A stretch of DNA of 64,000 bases from Streptomyces sp. MMBL 11-1 (GCF_028622875.1 NZ_CP117709.1:7815001-7879000); one strand, 5' to 3'; shown: positions 34,860-43,584, numbered from the stretch's first letter. A program made the numbers and translations. The notes: generated by a model not told the origin, from the letters alone.

Positions 34860-35891
34860 TCAGCGGACCGCCGCGACCATGGAAGGTGACGACGCGTCGC
34901 GCAGGAGGAGTCTCGGCTCGGCGGCCGAGGTGCCGACGGGGACGGCCCAGATGTCCGAAGTGCCCTTCGCCCGGCCCGGAAGGGCGTACGCGAGGGTCGA
35001 GTCGTCGAGCCACGCCGCCTGGTCGTCGACGCTGCGGGTCTCGGCGACGGGAGTCTCCCGCATCGTCGCCACGTCCAGTACGTGCAGTCGCCACGGATTC
35101 TCGGCGCCCTCGCGGACCCTCTTCTTGAAGGCGATCCGGGTGCCGTCGGGCGAGAGGGACGGGCATTCGACGTTGCGGCGGAGTGTGCGGGCCTTCCACG
35201 TCCTGATGTCGCCCTCGACGAGATACGTCTTCCCCTTGGTGGCCACCGTCGCGTAGAAGCGGTGGTCGTCCACGAAGGTGACGCCCCAGTAGTTCACGTC
35301 CGGTGCGTGGTAACGCCGCCCCTCCAGGTAGAGCTGGAGGGTCTCCACGTTCTTGACCAGATACCCGGTCCGGGTGTCGAGGATGCCGGTCCTTGTCGAG
35401 AAGGAGGACGAGGCGTACGAGTCGCCGCTGACGAACAGCGTCCAGGCGACCATCCGGCCCGAAGGAGAGACCCGCGCCCGGTTGGGGATGCCGCCGACCA
35501 CGACGGTCTTCCGGGTGTTCAGCTTCCGGTCGAGGACACGCACCTTCGTCTTCTGCGAGATCCCGGGGTGGCTCGCGATACAGACCGCCGACTGTCCGCT
35601 CGCGTAGAAGCGGTCGCACGACAGCCCGGTGTTCCTGCTCCGTGCGTCGTCGGCGCCTCCTCCCGTACCGGAGGGGCTGTACGGCGTCGAGCGCACGCTG
35701 CCCTTCCGTGCCGCGTGGTACAGGCCGGGCGCCTCGTCGAGTGTGAGGCCCGGAGCGGCGACGGACTCCGGCGACCGGCCGTCGCCGTCGGCTGCCGCGA
35801 CCGTGTAACCGACGGCGACGGTCGCCAGTACGGCGGTGGCCGCCGTGAGCGCGGTGATCCGCGCGCGCAGGGAAAGAGGAGGCAGGGTCAT
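34860..35891 (-). CDS. Membrane-anchored beta-propeller (TolB-like) protein
   Basis: The 343-residue protein has an N-terminal hydrophobic segment (residues 13-33, ITALTAATAVLATVAVGYTV) that can be a signal peptide or anchor. The rest has repeated beta-propeller blades: VSPSGRMVAWTLF, CPSLSPDGTRIAFKK and QAAWLDDSTLAYALP, as in TolB/WD40-like six-bladed propellers. Two Cys pairs could form disulfides outside the cell. Function is unknown. The start overlaps the stop of the MFS gene by four bases (ATGA), so the two proteins are probably made together. Confidence 0.75.
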   Translation of the reverse strand: MTLPPLSLRARITALTAATAVLATVAVGYTVAAADGDGRSPESVAAPGLTLDEAPGLYHAARKGSVRSTPYSPSGTGGGADDARSRNTGLSCDRFYASGQSAVCIASHPGISQKTKVRVLDRKLNTRKTVVVGGIPNRARVSPSGRMVAWTLFVSGDSYASSSFSTRTGILDTRTGYLVKNVETLQLYLEGRRYHAPDVNYWGVTFVDDHRFYATVATKGKTYLVEGDIRTWKARTLRRNVECPSLSPDGTRIAFKKRVREGAENPWRLHVLDVATMRETPVAETRSVDDQAAWLDDSTLAYALPGRAKGTSDIWAVPVGTSAAEPRLLLRDASSPSMVAAVR

Positions 35892-37195
35892 GAGGGCTCC
35901 GGGGCGGTTGCGGTTGCGGGGCCGGCGGGCGTGGGCGCGGCCGGCAGGAGTACGCAGGCGAGGGCGAGGACGGCGCCGAGTGACGCGGCGGCCAGGACGA
36001 GGGCGTGGTCCATGCCCCACAGCGTCCAGACGGCTCCGAACCCGACGGACGCGAACAGACGGCCCAGACTCTGGCCCGTCTGCAGCAGTGCCATCCCGCC
36101 CGCGCGCCGGTCCGCCGGCACGACCGGGCCGCCGAGCGCCATGAGGACCCCGTCGGTCGCCGCGTAGAACGTGCCGTGCAGGACGAGTACCAGGATCGTG
36201 AGCGGCCATCCCCCCACCGGGGAGAACAGCGCGACGTACACCCCGAGCAGAGCGACATGCCCCAGCAGGTACGGGACGCGGCGGCCGATCCGGTCGGCGG
36301 CCCGGCCGAAGGGGACGGCGAGCAGGAGATAGACCGCCGCGCTGCCGAGCGGCAGCAGCGGGAAGAACTCCACGTCGAGGGCGAGCCGCTTCTGCAGGAC
36401 CAGGTAGAGGAGTCCGTCGCCCACGCCGACGAGGCCGAGCGCCGTGGCCGCGAGGAGGATCCGGCGGAAGGCGGGGACGTGGAAGAGCCGCAGGGTCTCC
36501 CGCAGTGTGGCCGCGGCCCTGCCGGGCGGGCGCGCCGGTCGGGCCGCGCGGCCGGGGACGAACGCGAAGAGGATCAGTACCCCCAGCAGGCCGAAGCAGA
36601 AGCTGACGACGAAGACCGCGTCGTAGGCGTCGACGGTCGCCCACAGGACGGCGAAGGCGACGAGCGGTCCGAGCATCGCGCCCGTGGTGTCCATGGCCCG
36701 GTGCACCCCGAAGGCGCGGCCGAGGTCCCGCTCGTCGCAGCTCAGTGAGATCAGGGCGTCGCGCGGCGCCGTCCGCACGCCCTTGCCGACCCGGTCGGCC
36801 GCGAGGGCGGTGGAGAGGGCGGGGGTGGAACCGCCCGCGAGGAGCAGGCCGAGTTTGCAGACGGCGGACAGCGCGTAGCCGCTTCCGGCGACGAGCCTGT
36901 GCCGCTGCCAGCGGTCGGCGGCGTGCCCGCCGGCGAGTCTGACGAAGGCGGTGACCCCGTTGTAGAGGCCGTCGAGGAAGCCGAACTGGAGAGGGCTGAG
37001 CCCCAGGCCCAGGACGAGGTAGAGGGGCAGTACGGCGGTGACCATCTCGGACGAGATGTCGGTGACGAGGCTGACCGCGCCGAGCGCGACGACGGTGCCG
37101 GTGAGGCGCCTTCGGCCGGCGGGCCGTACGGCCGAGGGGGACCGGTCGGGGGCGGTTCCGTCCGGCGGACGGGTTCTGCCGACGGCAAGGTACAT
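35888..37195 (-). CDS. MFS transporter
   Basis: The 435-residue protein has about twelve membrane segments with LAGGHAADRWQRHRLVAGSG and ADRVGKGVRTAPRDALIS, a pattern seen in MFS proteins annotated as multidrug or unknown transporters. The substrate cannot be told. AGGAGC lies seven bases before the ATG at 37195. It overlaps the beta-propeller gene downstream, suggesting that the propeller assists transport or senses the same compound; that is inference. Confidence 0.8.
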   Translation of the reverse strand: MYLAVGRTRPPDGTAPDRSPSAVRPAGRRRLTGTVVALGAVSLVTDISSEMVTAVLPLYLVLGLGLSPLQFGFLDGLYNGVTAFVRLAGGHAADRWQRHRLVAGSGYALSAVCKLGLLLAGGSTPALSTALAADRVGKGVRTAPRDALISLSCDERDLGRAFGVHRAMDTTGAMLGPLVAFAVLWATVDAYDAVFVVSFCFGLLGVLILFAFVPGRAARPARPPGRAAATLRETLRLFHVPAFRRILLAATALGLVGVGDGLLYLVLQKRLALDVEFFPLLPLGSAAVYLLLAVPFGRAADRIGRRVPYLLGHVALLGVYVALFSPVGGWPLTILVLVLHGTFYAATDGVLMALGGPVVPADRRAGGMALLQTGQSLGRLFASVGFGAVWTLWGMDHALVLAAASLGAVLALACVLLPAAPTPAGPATATAPEPS

Positions 37196-37274
37196 ACAGA
37201 CGCTCCTGGTACGCGGTGCCCGGAGCTCCGGCTGCACAACCGGTGCTCCGGGCGGCTTCGCAGGCCGGGCACGG

Positions 37275-37299
37275 CCGGCCGCCGGGGCACGGCGGCCGG
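37275..37299 (-). terminator. Hairpin between the three-module enzyme gene and MFS gene
   Basis: CCGGCCGCC and GGCGGCCGG pair around a seven-base loop, 42 bases past the stop of the gene ending at 37341. It suggests that the MFS/propeller pair is transcribed separately. Confidence 0.5.
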
Positions 37300-37340
37300 A
37301 CCACGACGGACGGCGCGGGGGTGGGTGACAGGCGTGGAGA

Positions 37341-39482
37341 TCAGTGGCAGCTGTACGTCGGGCCGGTGTCCAGGACCGTTCCGTCGGTACCGACGAACTT
37401 CGAGGTGAAGGTCGTGTCGGTGAAGTCGAGCTGCATCACGCCGAACTTGTCCCAGATGCGCTTCTGGCTGTTCTTCTGCACGGTGTCACCCTGGCCGTAC
37501 AGGTCCTTGCCGCCCATACCGCCGAGGATCTCGACGATGCCGTTCGGGTCTGCCCGGCCGTCCGGGCTCTGCGGGGCGAAACGCTCGTAGTGGTGGTCGT
37601 GGCCGCTGAGCACCAGTTCGGCGCCGGCTGCCTGCAGCATGGACCAGACCGGCTTGCTCACGGGGTCGTTGCCGTGGCTGCCGGAGCTGAACAGCGGGTG
37701 GTGGAAGTACGCGGCGACGCACTTCTTGCTGTTCTTGGCGAGGTCGGCCTTCAGCCAGTCGAGCTGTTCGCGCTCGTCGAACCGGTTGGAGTTGAGGGCG
37801 ACGAAGTGCCAGTTGCCGTAGTCGTAGCTGTACCACATCTTGCCCTGGGGGGTGGCGCGGTCACCGAAGTACTGCCGGTAGGCGACCTCGTCCTGGTTGT
37901 CCCAGTCGTCGTACGCCTCGTGGTTGCCGGGCACGGGGTGGGTCTTGTCCTTGAACTGGCCCCAGGACTTGTCGTAGTAGTTGCGGAAGTCCTCGATGTG
38001 GGCGTCGTCGTACTGATTGTCGCCCATGGTGATGTAGAAGGCCGGGTCGATCGCCATGGCGCGTGCGGCGGTCTTGAAGTGCTGGCACCCCGGATCGGTC
38101 CGATTGCACCGGTCGGCGATGTCACCGGCACCGACCACGGTGAACGCGCCCTGCGGGGGCGGGTCGGTGGGGGTGGTGCCCCCGGCGGTGCCGTACACGT
38201 CGGCCTCCCACAGGGAGTACCCGTACGTGGTGCCGCGCGCGGTGCCGTACACGCGCAGGTAGCGGCCCTTGCCGGTCAGACCGGTCCAGGTGTCGGTCCC
38301 GCCGTTGCCCGCCGTCTCCGTGGCGAGGCGGGTCCAGTCGGTGCCGTTGGGAGAGATCTCCAGCCGGTACTGCTTCGCGTACGCGGCCTCCCATGTCAGC
38401 TCGACGCGGGAGACGGACGCCCCTTCGCCGAGGTCGATGCGGAGCCACTGCGGGTCCGATCCTTCGGCACTGGCCCAGCGGGTGGTCGCGACGCCGTCGA
38501 CGGCCTTGCCGGGGGTCAGGGTGGAGGTTTCGGACGAGGAGGCGGTGGCGGGCCTGCCACGCGATATCAGCGTCTCGGACCCGGAGGGGTCCGTGGGTTC
38601 CGGGCCCGGCCGGGGGTCGGTGTCGATACGGAAGTCGTCGCCGTAGACGGCCCAGGCCAGTGGCGTGTCGAGGTCGAGATTGCCGTTCCTCAGGAACACG
38701 CGCTGGGCGGTGTCGACACGGCTGGTGTCCTCGTGCGCCGCCTCCTTCTTCATCTCCATGACCCGGGCGTCGAGGAAGGCATCGAGGTACCGGGTTTCGT
38801 CGCCGCCCTCGGCCGGTGTACGGGCGTCGCTCCGGGCCTCGGCGCGGATGCTGTCGAAGCCCGACTGTCCGTGCATGACGATGGCGTCGTAGTAGGCGAA
38901 CTGGCCGAGCACCCGCAGTCCGTCGCTCTTCGCCCGGGATACGGAGGGGTCGAAGTAGACGCGGTCACGCTCGTGTTCCTGGGCCGCGCGGAACTCGGGG
39001 GTGGCCGCGGCCTGCTGCCACGCGGTCGTGAAGCCGGGGTCCAGGCCTTCGTGGGAGTCGCTCCCGTCGACCGCGCGGAGCGCCGGGAGGTACTTGGCCA
39101 GCGGATTGCCCGGCACCTTGCCCGTGTAGTACTCGACGAGTTCGAGCATGTCGTGCGTACCGGAGCAGAAGCCGACGACGCCGGCCGTGTAGCCGCGCCC
39201 GTCGCCGATGTCCTCGATGTAGTCGAACTGCTCGCGCCACTGGAGCGAGGAGTTCTCGGCCGTCGAGACGATCTGCATGGCGATTTCCTTCTTCACCGGA
39301 TCGTCGAGGCCGGAGGCCACGGCCGCCTGTCCGGTGTTGAGGGCGATCACGGCGGGGATCGCGGTCAGCGCCATGGCCAGGGCGATCCGCACGCCGGTGC
39401 GACGTCGGCGGTGCACGGGCCGGGGCGGTCGTTCCGAACGGGAAACGCGCCGGGAAACGCGGTGGGGCATGCGCATGCGCAC
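37341..39482 (-). CDS. Secreted fusion: GH46 chitosanase, discoidin-type domain and metallophosphoesterase
   Basis: The 713-residue protein has a long, Arg-rich signal peptide (hydrophobic core about 31-48). A complete GH46 chitosanase domain (about 59-293) follows: LDDPVKKEIAMQIVSTAENS with catalytic Glu76, and IEDIGDGRGYTAG with Asp94, spaced 18 residues apart as in S. sp. N174 chitosanase. Next is an F5/8-type domain (about 305-440), a TPTDPPPQ linker and a calcineurin-like phosphoesterase (about 455-690) with GDIADR, GDNQYDD, GNHEAY, HHPLF and GHDHHYER. It should hydrolyse chitosan and a phosphate ester outside the cell. The GTG at 39482 has GGAG six bases upstream. Confidence 0.9.
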   Translation of the reverse strand: MRMRMPHRVSRRVSRSERPPRPVHRRRRTGVRIALAMALTAIPAVIALNTGQAAVASGLDDPVKKEIAMQIVSTAENSSLQWREQFDYIEDIGDGRGYTAGVVGFCSGTHDMLELVEYYTGKVPGNPLAKYLPALRAVDGSDSHEGLDPGFTTAWQQAAATPEFRAAQEHERDRVYFDPSVSRAKSDGLRVLGQFAYYDAIVMHGQSGFDSIRAEARSDARTPAEGGDETRYLDAFLDARVMEMKKEAAHEDTSRVDTAQRVFLRNGNLDLDTPLAWAVYGDDFRIDTDPRPGPEPTDPSGSETLISRGRPATASSSETSTLTPGKAVDGVATTRWASAEGSDPQWLRIDLGEGASVSRVELTWEAAYAKQYRLEISPNGTDWTRLATETAGNGGTDTWTGLTGKGRYLRVYGTARGTTYGYSLWEADVYGTAGGTTPTDPPPQGAFTVVGAGDIADRCNRTDPGCQHFKTAARAMAIDPAFYITMGDNQYDDAHIEDFRNYYDKSWGQFKDKTHPVPGNHEAYDDWDNQDEVAYRQYFGDRATPQGKMWYSYDYGNWHFVALNSNRFDEREQLDWLKADLAKNSKKCVAAYFHHPLFSSGSHGNDPVSKPVWSMLQAAGAELVLSGHDHHYERFAPQSPDGRADPNGIVEILGGMGGKDLYGQGDTVQKNSQKRIWDKFGVMQLDFTDTTFTSKFVGTDGTVLDTGPTYSCH

Positions 39483-40017
39483 GTGGGTCTCCGATCTCTT
39501 GCGACATGCCGGACGCCGGACGCACAGAGGCGTCGTGGAGGGCGTACGGACACAGCTCAGCCGGGAGGAAGCTCTATTAGGAAAGTTTCCTTTCCATTGA
39601 GTCGCGTCCATTGGAGCGCGCCGCTCCTCTTCTTGCAAGGGTCATGACAACAACAATCGGAGAGAGGTGGTGCGTCCTGCGGGAGGTCGGGACCGAGCGA
39701 CGCGCACTCGACCGCAGTCTCCCGATGGGGCGGCGCCGCGGACGTGGACGCGGGCGCGCCGAAGCTCTCCGCGTCGCACCGTCTGCCGTACGTGAGCTCG
39801 TTGAGGCCCCATGAGGTCGTGCGTACGGGGGGGTGTCGGCTTCGACGGGGTGGTGTCGGCGTCGACGGGGGCGCCGTCCGTACCGACAGGCGTCAAGGCG
39901 TGACGCTCGCCCCCACTGGCGGAGCGTGAGGATGACGAGAAGGCTGGGGCACGACCTCGGCGTACGGGCGGAGCCCCGACGGGTCCGCCCGCCGCGGCCC
40001 GACGGGGTGTTTTCCGG
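39483..40017. other. Intergenic region upstream of the chitosanase fusion
   Basis: About 530 bases without a convincing gene. It holds the palindrome at 39579 and an imperfect 19-base direct repeat (39832-39850 and 39852-39870, one mismatch). A 67-codon frame at 39611-39814 has no family resemblance and was not called. Confidence 0.4.
39579..39591. promoter_or_regulatory. AGGAAAGTTTCCT palindrome (CsnR-like operator)
   Basis: The 13 bases form a perfect palindrome about the central G, in an AT-rich patch about 100 bases upstream of the chitosanase start. From memory, actinomycete chitosanase genes have similar GAAA/TTTC palindromes bound by the ROK repressor CsnR. No csnR gene is in the window. 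Confidence 0.55.
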
Positions 40018-40458
40018 TCAGCGGCGGCCGGCGGCGAGGACGACGAGGAACTGGCCGCCGCCCGGCTCGATGCCGGCGGTCACCGGCAGCCCCGGGGTCA
40101 GCCGGGCGAACCGGTCCACCAGCCAGTCCGCCGCTTCTTGGGCGTCCTGCCTGGTCGGACAACGGCCCACCATCTCGCGGCCCCCCTTGCGCTCCAGCCG
40201 GGAGGCCACGGTAATCAGCGGTGCGGGATCGACCACGTACAGGCGGTCCGGCCAGGCGATGGACACCTTGACCGCGCCCTTGCGAGAGTTGCACCCGCGG
40301 TGCGCGAGCCGCTCGGCGACCTTGGCCTTCCGGTCGGCGGTCCGACTGTCGACACTGGGCCCCTGCGGGTCGTTCACCGACTTGTCGGGGTCGACCGGCT
40401 CGTCGCACACCCAGCACCGCCAGCCATCGCGCTCGGCCACATCATGGAGAAGGCTCAT
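40018..40458 (-). CDS. HNH-endonuclease-like zinc protein, function unknown
   Basis: The 146-residue protein has a CWVCDEPVDPD zinc knuckle near the N-terminus and ERLAHRGCNSRKG further on, which resembles the HNH nuclease arrangement. The C-terminal part (ITVASRLERKGGREMVGRC onward) is a separate small domain. Nuclease activity is not certain because the usual HNH histidines are not all obvious. Similar proteins are widespread in streptomycetes as I recall. The ATG at 40458 is preferred because the protein start MSLLHDVAERDGWRCW fits; an upstream extension looks non-coding. Confidence 0.7.
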   Translation of the reverse strand: MSLLHDVAERDGWRCWVCDEPVDPDKSVNDPQGPSVDSRTADRKAKVAERLAHRGCNSRKGAVKVSIAWPDRLYVVDPAPLITVASRLERKGGREMVGRCPTRQDAQEAADWLVDRFARLTPGLPVTAGIEPGGGQFLVVLAAGRR

Positions 40459-40617
40459 CCGAGCAAAGTAGCTCCTCCGGCCGTGGCCCTGTGCACCAGG
40501 GCCACGGTGGGGTCGGCCCGGTTTCCGGCGGCGGACCGGCGACCGCACCGTTTCCGAACTGCACCCTTGCACCCTTGTTCCCTCGCGGGCGACGCGTGAT
40601 TTCACCGGCGCCCCCAC

Positions 40618-41472
40618 CTACCGATAGCCGGCGAGGCCGTCCGCCAGCTCCTCCTCGTCACCGTCGCGCTGTGCGTAGAGGGCCTGTTGGAGGGCGAAGG
40701 TGCCGCGGATCGCGGCGATCCGTCTCACCGTCGAACTGTCGCCCCAGCCGCCGAGCGCCAGCACCTGGGCCAGCAGCTTCTCCCCGTAGGCGGCCCCGAC
40801 GGCCGCCAGGTCCTCGGCGGGGTCACCCAAAGTGACCTGGTCCCAGTCGATGACACCGTTCAGGCGCGGCATACCGCCCGAGATCACCCACAGGACGTTC
40901 TCACCGCCGAGGTCGCCGTGGACCACAGCGGAAGTGAGCGGAGGAAGGTCCTCTAGTGCGGCGAGTTCGCGCGCGGCACGCTCCCGGCCGCCGTCGGACA
41001 TCAACGGGAACAGCTCGGCGCGCACTCCCGCCGCGAACTCCTGCCACTGGCGCGCGGGGGTCGCCGGAAGCGCGGCGTGCACCCTCTCGTCCTTGCCCGC
41101 CACGCTGAGCCCGGAGAGGAGTTCGGTGAGCTGCTCGGCCGCCGCCTCGGCGGCCTCGGGGCGTTCGAGTGTGTCGTCCTCCAAGGGCGCCCCGAAAATC
41201 CGGCTCAGCACCAGGTAGGGCGGTTCCCCCGTGCCAGGCCCGCCGCCCTGGGCGAGCGGGCGCGGGGTCCGGAAGCCGAGGCCGAGCCCGGCGAGGGTGC
41301 TCAGTACGGCTGCCCGCGCCGGCAACCGTGCCGCGGCTGCCTCGGTGCGGGCGAAACACACCACGCGCTCCGAGCCGACGACCACGTGGTGGAACTGACC
41401 CCGGCGGGCGAAGAGCTCCTCCTCCTTGTCGTCGGGCAGCAGACGGCTCACCAGGTCGCGCTGCGCGTCCAT
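40618..41472 (-). CDS. Aminoglycoside-phosphotransferase-fold (APH) kinase
   Basis: The 284-residue protein has the kinase catalytic loop VVHGDLGGENVLW (HxD...N) and the metal-binding VIDWDQVTLGDPAEDLA of the APH family. Members phosphorylate aminoglycosides, macrolides, homoserine, choline or fructosamines, so resistance cannot be concluded. The N-lobe contains ERVVCFARTEAAAARL, where an ATP-binding Lys would usually be and Arg is seen. The ATG at 41472 follows GGAAG closely; a GTG at 41481 is an alternative. Confidence 0.82.
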   Translation of the reverse strand: MDAQRDLVSRLLPDDKEEELFARRGQFHHVVVGSERVVCFARTEAAAARLPARAAVLSTLAGLGLGFRTPRPLAQGGGPGTGEPPYLVLSRIFGAPLEDDTLERPEAAEAAAEQLTELLSGLSVAGKDERVHAALPATPARQWQEFAAGVRAELFPLMSDGGRERAARELAALEDLPPLTSAVVHGDLGGENVLWVISGGMPRLNGVIDWDQVTLGDPAEDLAAVGAAYGEKLLAQVLALGGWGDSSTVRRIAAIRGTFALQQALYAQRDGDEEELADGLAGYR

Positions 41473-41641
41473 CACTTCCACGGGGGTGAGATCTCCATTT
41501 TCTCAGGCTTTCACGGACTGCCGAACGCGAGGCTGCGTGTCCGAGGCGCGATCCCTCGGCCGTGAGGAACTCGGCGCCCCCGGGCGAGCTGCCGGCCTGG
41601 AGACAGGACACAACGCCCTCAACTCCGCACATCACGAACGA

Positions 41642-41660
41642 TGCTGATTAATCATTAGCA
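41642..41660. promoter_or_regulatory. AT-rich near-palindrome between divergent genes
   Basis: TGCTGATTAATCATTAGCA is close to palindromic and very AT-rich for this genome. It lies between the APH-type kinase and the zinc-ribbon gene, a natural place for promoters or an operator. Confidence 0.35.
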
Positions 41661-41753
41661 GATTTCCGCCCCGTGTCCGCAGCTCAAGCGCTACTCTCCG
41701 AGTTAATGCGCGGCGACGGGTTGCGCGCTGGCATGCGGATGGGGAGAGCAACG

Positions 41754-41873
41754 ATGCCCAAGGGACACAAGTGCCCGGTGTGCGGTACGAACACGGTGCA
41801 CATGACGAGCACCAACAAGATGCAGTGCTCGAAGTGCAAGTCGCGTTATGACAAGAGCGTCTTCGGCCTCTGA
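41754..41873 (+). CDS. Tiny zinc-ribbon protein (39 residues)
   Basis: The protein MPKGHKCPVCGTNTVHMTST... contains two CxxC knuckles, CPVC and CSKC, 22 residues apart, which should bind one zinc ion as a minimal zinc ribbon. The rest is basic and may contact nucleic acid. GGGGAGA lies six bases before the ATG at 41754. It is monocistronic with a hairpin after it. Function is unknown. Confidence 0.7.
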   Translation: MPKGHKCPVCGTNTVHMTSTNKMQCSKCKSRYDKSVFGL

Positions 41874-41890
41874 GTCGGAACGTCACGGGC

Positions 41891-41915
41891 GGGGCTCGCT
41901 ACTGGGGCGAGCCCC
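41891..41915 (+). terminator. Hairpin terminator after the zinc-ribbon gene
   Basis: GGGGCTCGC and GCGAGCCCC pair around a seven-base loop, starting 18 bases after the stop. Confidence 0.65.
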
Positions 41916-42495
41916 TGGCCTCCCAGGCTTTCACTTGGATCTGCCCGGATCATGGGCGCGAACCCGAACGTGACTTCGGGATGACGCCGGCTGACGGCGG
42001 TGGGGCCATCGCGGATCCGGCCGTGCCGCGCGACCACAGCGAGGCGTTCGGCCACATCGCCCCGACACCGACGGCCCGGCGGCCGGTGGCCAGTGGCTGC
42101 CGTCGGCGAACGCGTACCTGACCGGTCACCTTCTGCTCGGACGATGCGCGGTCACCGAACCGGCCCTCCGTGCGCTCCGGGCCCCTGGCCGGGCAGGCCC
42201 GGCGCCCCGCACTTGACCAGAGCGGCACCCTCCGCGAGTCCGTCGAGGCCGCCGTACCGGCCGGGATGACCGCCTTGCCGGAGCTCCGCCTCCGGGTGGA
42301 TCAACGCCCTCGCTCCGGCGGCATCAGCCCGCAGCCACATTCCATCGCCCGGCCGCACTGCCCCGATCCGCCGGCGGGCCGGCTTCTTCCCGGCCAGTCA
42401 GGTCCGAATGGCAGTGGAGAACCCGGCCACCGCGCCGGGTCGCCGTCGCTTCCTCGTTCCGGACATGCAGGAGCCGTGAGGCCGAGAACTTGTCA
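41916..42495. other. 580-base stretch without a supported gene
   Basis: Both strands have open frames, but codon-position GC, family resemblance and ribosome sites are all poor. It may be decayed coding sequence. I see nothing else in it. Confidence 0.4.
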
Positions 42496-42519
42496 ATTGG
42501 TATCCCGTGAGTTACCAAT
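42496..42519. promoter_or_regulatory. ArsR-type operator
   Basis: ATTGGTA and TACCAAT are perfect 7-base arms separated by ten bases, ending six bases before the ArsR start codon. Position and AT-rich arms fit auto-repression. Confidence 0.7.
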
Positions 42520-42524
42520 AAGGG

Positions 42525-42902
42525 GTGGACCCGTTCGTCGCACTGGCTGACCCGATACGCCGTGATCTGCTGCGCGCACTCGCCTCCGGCCCCGCCCGGG
42601 TGGTCGACCTCGCGGCGCGCTATCCCATCAGCCGGCCCGCTGTGAGCAAGCATCTGCGACTGCTCACCGAGGCCGGGCTGGCCACCGTCGAGGACCGAGG
42701 TCGCGAGCGCCACTACGCGCTCGCCCGCCCCGGCCTCGCCCCGGTCCGCGCGCTGCTCGACGAGCTCGCCGGGCAGCGCCCCCCGGTCCCCGAAAGCGCC
42801 TTCGACGCCCTCGACCTGGAGGTCCGCAGAACCGTCCATGAACGCCGGGCCGGCACCGACGCCGCTCCCGGCACCGGCAGACCTCAGGAGGAATCCGCAT
42901 GA
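42525..42902 (+). CDS. ArsR-family transcriptional repressor
   Basis: The 125-residue protein begins MDPFVALADPIRRDLLRALA and has the winged-helix motif YPISRPAVSKHLRLLTEAGL, typical of ArsR proteins that pair with SRPBCC/AHSA1 genes rather than metal sensors, since the CxC metal site is absent. The GTG at 42525 directly abuts AAGGGG, so a leaderless transcript is likely. The stop overlaps the next start (ATGA). It should repress the pair through the operator at 42496. Confidence 0.88.
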   Translation: MDPFVALADPIRRDLLRALASGPARVVDLAARYPISRPAVSKHLRLLTEAGLATVEDRGRERHYALARPGLAPVRALLDELAGQRPPVPESAFDALDLEVRRTVHERRAGTDAAPGTGRPQEESA

Positions 42903-43408
42903 CCAGCACCCCCACCGGGCGTCGCGTGAGCATCGACGGCCTGGACAGCATCGCCTTCGACCGTACGTTCCGGGCCGGCGTCGAGGACGTCTGGGCGGCG
43001 GTCACCGAGCCGGACCGTCTGGCCCGTTGGATCGGCGAATGGACCGGCGACCCGTCGACCGGTTCGGTCGACTTCCGGATGCTCTACGAGGGCGACGAGC
43101 ACCAGACCGAACGCCTGACCATTCAGGAGTGCCGGGCCCCGCACCGTCTGGTCCTCACGTCGCAGGTGCCCGGCCAGGAACTCATCTGGCACATGACGCT
43201 CACGCTCGTCGAGCACGAGGGCACCACCACGCTCACCTTCAGTCAGTCCGTCGGCGACGACCCGGCGATGGCGGGCGGCGTCGGCCCCGGCTGGGACTAC
43301 TACCTCGACCGGCTCGTCGTCGCCGAGGCCGGCCGTGACCCGGCATCCGTCGACTTCGGCGACTACCACCCGGTCCACGCACAGCACTACCTCGACATGT
43401 TCAGCTGA
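42899..43408 (+). CDS. SRPBCC/AHSA1-domain protein
   Basis: The 169-residue protein has the START-like AHSA1 pattern: FRAGVEDVWAAVTEPDRLARWIGEW near residues 21-45 and TLVEHEGTTTLTFSQSV later. Such proteins form a deep hydrophobic pocket and may bind a lipid or aromatic ligand. Translational coupling with the ArsR gene through ATGA implies that it is the regulated target, perhaps sequestering or altering the signal molecule. The ligand is unknown. Confidence 0.85.
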   Translation: MTSTPTGRRVSIDGLDSIAFDRTFRAGVEDVWAAVTEPDRLARWIGEWTGDPSTGSVDFRMLYEGDEHQTERLTIQECRAPHRLVLTSQVPGQELIWHMTLTLVEHEGTTTLTFSQSVGDDPAMAGGVGPGWDYYLDRLVVAEAGRDPASVDFGDYHPVHAQHYLDMFS

Positions 43409-43584
43409 GCCCGACGGGGGCGCCGAGTGCGAGGGTTCGGTTCCTGTCGGTCCGCCTGCGGGCCGAGCATCTCGCGCCTCGCACCGGTGGAGGTCGGGAT
43501 CGCGGATCCCCGTGTACCGATCTTGCCCCTGCTGTCCGGCGGATCCTGGATCGCGGCCACGGGCGAGCCGTCGGAGGAGCTGGG

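Noticed and set aside
39611..39814. Possible 67-codon gene upstream of the chitosanase fusion
   Set aside because: It has no ribosome site, an Arg-rich shadow-like composition and no resemblance to known proteins.
40618..41472. Aminoglycoside resistance gene
   Set aside because: The fold is APH-like but family membership alone does not predict drug resistance, and no specificity motif is seen.
41950..42480. Overlapping short frames between the zinc ribbon and ArsR genes
   Set aside because: None has a credible start, codon pattern or family match, so the stretch is recorded as non-coding.
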